A stretch of 64,000 nt of DNA from contig DESZ01000008.1 of the NCBI GenBank assembly GCA_002361485.1, positions 1 through 64,000 of the forward strand, given 5' to 3'. The translations under genes and the position numbers were made by a program. The notes beneath the pieces were generated by a model, which had not been told where the DNA came from, searched no databases, and worked only from the letters and a program-made list of their open reading frames with translations. This document shows, in pieces, positions 59,629 to 64,000 of this stretch. Positions within the stretch are counted from its first letter, which is position 1, and every line of letters starts with the position of its first letter. Source of the DNA: Cyanobacteria bacterium UBA3301. Lineage in GTDB: Bacteria; Cyanobacteriota; Vampirovibrionia; Gastranaerophilales; Gastranaerophilaceae.

Positions 59629-61074
59629 TTACAAATCTTCACGAGTAATGTCAATAACTTTTTCTTCTGCCTGTTTAAGAGGAATACCTATTTCTTGTTC
59701 TAAGTTTGCAGCAATGACATTGTAATTTAATATTGCATTATAAAAATCTAAACGAGCATTCAAGTATGTATTTTCCCCGTCCTTTAACTCTATAGCATCC
59801 CCGACACCGGCTTTATAACGTCCGGTAACCTGTCTGTATTGTTCTTTTGCCTGATCAAGCGCAAGTTTTGCCATTACAATTGCTTCGCTTGCCGTTTGCA
59901 GTTCTGTATAACATTTTTTTACATTATAATATACCGTGTCTTTTACCTCTTGATATCGTGCTTTTGTCATATTATATGTTGAACGCGCTTCTTCGACTTG
60001 TTTTTTTATTCTTGCTATATTCAACCCGTTATAATTCAACCCGACACCGATTTGTCCGGTTCGGACATCATATTCACTGCCTAAATTGTTTCCGTAACTT
60101 CCATATATTCCGATATTAGGAGTGAAATTCCTTTTTTCGGCCCTCAGATTCATCTTTGCTGCTTCCATTTCTTTTTGGGCTGATATTAATTCCGGTCTTA
60201 ATTCAAATGCAAGTTTTATTGCTTCATCCGAATCAATACCAAATTTATTTAAAGACATTTCATCCGAAAGCTCATAATTTGTATATTCAGGAATTCCCAT
60301 AATTTTAGAAAGCCTGATTTTTGCGACTTTTAAAATTTCTTCAGCTTTTACAAGATTTAATTTTGCTTTTCCTAGGTTATATTCTGCTGTAACAATATCA
60401 AGTTTCGGTTTTTTGCCATATTCATAAAATCCTTTTGCCTGACTTAACTGCAACTCATAATCTTTAACCGTATCTTGATAAACATGGACTTGAGCTTGCG
60501 CAAACAAAATATTATAATAAGTTGATTTAATATCATAAATTATTATATTTATATTTTCTTTTGTATTTTCCTGAGCACCTTCATATTGGCGTTTTGCCAT
60601 ATCTGCAACGGCTTTTGTCTTGCCAAAATCAAATATCAGCATATTGGCGGAGACTGAAGGTACATAACCGGATGTGTTATAAATACTTCTTTTGTAATAC
60701 GGCGGGATTTCTTTATTATAACGGTTTCCTGTTCTTGAAAGTTCAAACCCTGCATTAATAGATGGGAAATAATTAGCCCAAGCTTGACCTATCCTTGATT
60801 TGTAAGCTTCCTGATTATAAAAAGAAGCCTGTATTGCGGGATTATATTCGATTGCAATTCTGATACAATCATCTAACGAAAATATTGAATGCGTATCATT
60901 TGTATATTTTGTCCTATTCTCTATACTATAATCCTTTTTATTATTCTTCGGAAGCGCCACTGTTTGCGATTTTTTGTTGTTTTTTAACCCTAAAGCATAC
61001 GCACTATTAACACTTGTTCCGGTTATACACGCAATTAATATTGCAACTATTAAATTTGTATACAATCTTTTCAT
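59629..61074 (-). CDS. tolC: TolC-family outer-membrane efflux protein
   Basis: A trimeric outer-membrane channel for the RND pump encoded upstream. A signal peptide (LIVAILIACITGTSVNSAYA) is followed by the two TolC halves: SLDDCIRIAIEYNPAIQASFYNQEAYKSRIGQAW with the long coiled-coil helices, and in the second half SDEAIKLAFELRPELISAQKEMEAAK. The repeats and the AQAQ/VYQDTVKDYELQL helices match. Its start overlaps the RND stop (ATGA). The 481-residue length is normal. A membrane-fusion protein is not in the window; it may precede the RND gene beyond the right edge. Confidence 0.93.
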   Translation of the reverse strand: MKRLYTNLIVAILIACITGTSVNSAYALGLKNNKKSQTVALPKNNKKDYSIENRTKYTNDTHSIFSLDDCIRIAIEYNPAIQASFYNQEAYKSRIGQAWANYFPSINAGFELSRTGNRYNKEIPPYYKRSIYNTSGYVPSVSANMLIFDFGKTKAVADMAKRQYEGAQENTKENINIIIYDIKSTYYNILFAQAQVHVYQDTVKDYELQLSQAKGFYEYGKKPKLDIVTAEYNLGKAKLNLVKAEEILKVAKIRLSKIMGIPEYTNYELSDEMSLNKFGIDSDEAIKLAFELRPELISAQKEMEAAKMNLRAEKRNFTPNIGIYGSYGNNLGSEYDVRTGQIGVGLNYNGLNIARIKKQVEEARSTYNMTKARYQEVKDTVYYNVKKCYTELQTASEAIVMAKLALDQAKEQYRQVTGRYKAGVGDAIELKDGENTYLNARLDFYNAILNYNVIAANLEQEIGIPLKQAEEKVIDITREDL

Positions 61075-64000
61075 TCTTCTTCATCTTTCTTGTTATTAAA
61101 ATGTTTATCAACAAATTCCTGTACTATCACATAAAATGCAGGAGTTAATACAGTACCTAAAGTAGCTGCAACTATCATACCTCCGATTACCGTTGAGCCG
61201 ACGGAGATTCTGCTGTTTGCACCGGCTCCTGATGCAAATAATAATGGCAGAATACCCAAAATAAACGCAGCTTCAGTCATCATAATCGCTCTAAATCTGA
61301 GCAAAGCTGACTTTATCGCAGCATCATAAATTGTCAAACCATTTTTCTCATGTTCTTCCTTTGCAAATTCTACAATCAAAATAGATTGCTTTGCGGCTAA
61401 ACCAATTAAAGTAATTAATCCGACTTGAGAATACAAATCAAGAGCCTGACCCATCATTAATTGGAAGATAAGCGCTCCGACAATAGCAACAGGAGATATC
61501 AGAAGTACCGCAACAGGTATCATATAGCTTTCATACAGAGCGACAAGGAACAAATACACAAATAGTAAAGCAAAGCCGACAACTATACCTGTTTGTCCCG
61601 AAGATTCCTTTTCTTGCAGAGAAGTTCCCGACCATGCAAAAGAATAATCATTCGGCAAAATTTTATCTGACAATTTTTCCATAGCGCTCATCGCATCACC
61701 TGAAGTTTTACCGTTAGCTTGAGAACCCATAATCTGAACTGAACGGAACTGATTAAACCTTGTAATTGATACAGCACCCGTAATTTGTTTTGCCGTTATC
61801 ATTGTTGATATTGGAACAGGTTTGCCCTGCATATTAATTACATATATTCTTTGTAAATCCTCAATTTTATCTCTGTAATTACCCTCTGCCTGCATAAACA
61901 CCCTGAAAATTCTTCCGATTTTATTAAAGTCATTTATGTAAGAATATGAAAGTGTTGAGCCAAGAGTGTTGTGCAATTCCGCAATATCAACATCCTGCGC
62001 AAGAGCTTTTTCATAATCTATATTTAAAATATATTGAGGTACATTTGCTTGAAACTGAGTATACACATTTGATAAATTTGAATCAGCATTAGCTTTTTGT
62101 ATAAATTCATTTGCAAAAGCCGACAAATCTTGAACTTTAGCATTATTCAACGAAAGTAATTGATATTCAAAACCGCCCGACATACTTAAACCGTCTATTG
62201 CCGGAGGAGAAAAAGTAAAAATTGATGCTTCATTTATATCAGCAGTCCTTTTATAAATTTCTGCTAAAATACCGTTATGAGATAAATCTGTCTGTTTGCC
62301 CTGTATAAATCTGATAACCTTACCTAATATGCTGACTTTTCTATCACCCCATTCTTTCAGATTTATTACTACAAACCCTTGATTTGAAGGTCCCATTCCG
62401 CCAAAAGCAATTATTCTTTCTCTATCTATCCCTTCAATATCTTCTATTGCTCTTGTAAATTTAACCATTACATCTTGAGTTCTATTCAAAGAAGCACCGT
62501 CAGGAAGCGTTACGGCTGCTATTAAATACCCCTGATCTTCATCAGGAATGAATCCGGTCGGAATAACTTTAAACAGTCCGAGCATTAAAATCATAATAGC
62601 AATATAAGTAATAACGGTTAATTTTTTATTATAAACAAATTTTTTAACCATTTCTATATAATATTTTGTTAATATTTCAAAATATTTATTAAAATAATCC
62701 AAACCCTTCTTTATATATGACAAAATTATTTTTACATATTCGTTTGTAATTTCTTTTGTCTGTCTTGTTTTTTTAAGCAAAATAGAACACATTGCAGGAG
62801 ATAATGATAATGCGCAAATAGCAGATATTGCAATAGATACAGCAATACAGACAGCAAATTGCTTATACATAGTTCCGGACAACCCGCTCATAAAGCACAT
62901 CGGAACAAATACAGCCATCAAAACCGATGCCATAGCAATTAATGAGCCGCCAACCTCTTTCATTGTTATTTGAGTAGCCTCCGTTGCTGATTTCCCGTCT
63001 TCCATGTGCCGTTTAACATTTTCTATAACTACAATTGCATCATCTACAACAACTGCAACAGCCAGAACAAGTGCAAATAATGTTAACAAATTTAATGACA
63101 TACCGAGCATTTTTAGTGCAATAAATGTTCCGACTAATGAAACAGGAATCGTAACACAAGGAATTAATGTTGCTTTAAAATCACCTAAAAATACAAATAT
63201 AATTAAAATTACGATTAATGAAGTCAAAAGTATAGTAAATTCTACTTCATTCATTGATTCTGTGATAAATACGGCACTATCCATCATTGTATCTATTTTT
63301 AAAGAGTCAGGAAGTGTCTTGGATAATTTGTCCATTTCTTTATGCACATTTTTTACTATATCAACCGTATTTGCCCCCGGTATAGGCATAACTTGAATTA
63401 ATGCACCCGGTTTTCCGGCAATCAAGCCAAATTTCGAATATGATTTTGCACCCAATTCTACTCTTGCTAAATCCTTAAGCTTAATTTTTGAACCGTTAGG
63501 ATTTGAACGAACGACAATATTTTCGAATTCCTCTACTGAGGATAATCTGCCTTTTGTAAGTAAAGTTAATTTTAAACTCGGTTTTGATAATGACGGCTCG
63601 TCGCCCAACGCTCCTGTTGAGATTTGAGCATTTTGATTTCTTACTGCATTTTGAATTTCAGATACTGTCACCTTATAACTTGCAAGTTTTACCGGATCAA
63701 GCCAAATTCTCATACTGTAATCATCAGCACCGAAAACATTAACAGCACCTACACCGTTTATTCTTTTTATGGCATCTTTTATATATATATTTGCATAGTT
63801 GGTTAAATCCAATTGATTCCAGGAATCGTCTTCAGATGACAAATTGAGTATTATTGCACCAATACCGCTTACCTGATTCTCTGCAGTAATTCCTTGTTGT
63901 ATAACCTCTTGAGGAAGCATTGACTGAACCTGCTGAAGTTTGTTTTGAACATTCATCAAATTTAAGTCATTGTTAGTGCCTGTCTTAAAAAATATATTTA
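61071..64000 (-). CDS. RND multidrug efflux permease (HAE1/AcrB type), 5' end cut by window
   Basis: An inner-membrane proton antiporter that works with TolC. The frame stays open to the right edge, past the annotatable ATG near 63956, and continues with residues typical of the early periplasmic domain (FFKTGTNNDLN then VQNKLQQVQSMLPQEV), so about 80-100 N-terminal residues lie outside. TM4 has VVVDDAIVVIENVKR (the essential Asp pair), and the GIVVGFALLFVYLFLVALYES and SKQ-like GLAAKQSILIVEFA segments are present. The charged tail NNKKDEEE ends the protein. Drug specificity is unknown. Confidence 0.95.
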   Translation of the reverse strand, partial: NIFFKTGTNNDLNLMNVQNKLQQVQSMLPQEVIQQGITAENQVSGIGAIILNLSSEDDSWNQLDLTNYANIYIKDAIKRINGVGAVNVFGADDYSMRIWLDPVKLASYKVTVSEIQNAVRNQNAQISTGALGDEPSLSKPSLKLTLLTKGRLSSVEEFENIVVRSNPNGSKIKLKDLARVELGAKSYSKFGLIAGKPGALIQVMPIPGANTVDIVKNVHKEMDKLSKTLPDSLKIDTMMDSAVFITESMNEVEFTILLTSLIVILIIFVFLGDFKATLIPCVTIPVSLVGTFIALKMLGMSLNLLTLFALVLAVAVVVDDAIVVIENVKRHMEDGKSATEATQITMKEVGGSLIAMASVLMAVFVPMCFMSGLSGTMYKQFAVCIAVSIAISAICALSLSPAMCSILLKKTRQTKEITNEYVKIILSYIKKGLDYFNKYFEILTKYYIEMVKKFVYNKKLTVITYIAIMILMLGLFKVIPTGFIPDEDQGYLIAAVTLPDGASLNRTQDVMVKFTRAIEDIEGIDRERIIAFGGMGPSNQGFVVINLKEWGDRKVSILGKVIRFIQGKQTDLSHNGILAEIYKRTADINEASIFTFSPPAIDGLSMSGGFEYQLLSLNNAKVQDLSAFANEFIQKANADSNLSNVYTQFQANVPQYILNIDYEKALAQDVDIAELHNTLGSTLSYSYINDFNKIGRIFRVFMQAEGNYRDKIEDLQRIYVINMQGKPVPISTMITAKQITGAVSITRFNQFRSVQIMGSQANGKTSGDAMSAMEKLSDKILPNDYSFAWSGTSLQEKESSGQTGIVVGFALLFVYLFLVALYESYMIPVAVLLISPVAIVGALIFQLMMGQALDLYSQVGLITLIGLAAKQSILIVEFAKEEHEKNGLTIYDAAIKSALLRFRAIMMTEAAFILGILPLLFASGAGANSRISVGSTVIGGMIVAATLGTVLTPAFYVIVQEFVDKHFNNKKDEEE

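Overview
The window is AT-rich, densely coded DNA from a Gram-negative bacterium. Diderm markers include KdsB (Kdo activation for LPS), an MlaA-type protein, TolC plus an RND pump, an autotransporter-like barrel, a TonB-like protein and a periplasmic lytic transglycosylase. The low GC, the plant/cyanobacterial-type glutamate-cysteine ligase, the DUF4127 protein and several orphan proteins with a short N-terminal S-F-x-A motif suggest a gut Gastranaerophilales/Melainabacteria lineage. That assignment is an inference from recall, not a computed placement. Core metabolic genes dominate; no phage, plasmid, transposase, integrase or CRISPR array is visible.

Layout. 1-6.4 kb: end of an outer-membrane barrel gene, murC, a PAP2 phosphatase, a NarL-type regulator and rimP-nusA with a hairpin in its leader. 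6.4-18 kb: a GH57 glucanohydrolase, an AGCS amino-acid symporter with an ACT protein, pheT, an MlaA-hydrolase fusion, a DUF4127 protein and an MntP-like protein. 18-24.8 kb: patatin, tRNA-Leu beside a partial copy of itself, a MITE-like repeat, YjbR and PHP proteins, rph and two secreted coiled-coil proteins. 24.8-35 kb: ilvB, kdsB, a 925-residue orphan, accD-accA-prmA, and a BlaI repressor/unknown/serpin-like operon. 35-41.4 kb: a 365-bp multi-hairpin repeat, hxlR-aroB-aroK, tyrA, a basic repeat protein with AT-hook-like sequence, and a soluble response regulator/histidine kinase pair. 41.4-48 kb: lytic transglycosylase, small secreted proteins, metG, and tRNA-Glu beside a duplicated 3' end and terminator. 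48-64 kb: a predicted cysteine peptidase and a 5'-nucleotidase (both without signal peptides), gshA, rsmA, manC, a homocitrate synthase-like enzyme, an acidic barrel-like protein, a VanX-like dipeptidase, and tolC with an RND permease cut by the window end.

How the genes work together. Several modules concern the envelope: murC, the transglycosylase and the VanX-like enzyme handle peptidoglycan; kdsB and manC supply LPS or surface sugars; PAP2, the patatin, MlaA-hydrolase and accAD act on lipids; RND-TolC exports drugs or metabolites. aroK-aroB and the divergent tyrA form an aromatic amino-acid block.

The most unusual items are the BlaI/unknown/serpin-like operon, the MlaA-hydrolase fusion, the orphan proteins sharing an N-terminal S-F-x-A motif, the partial duplications at both tRNA genes, and several genes whose -10 box lies about 6 nt before the ATG, which suggests leaderless transcripts.
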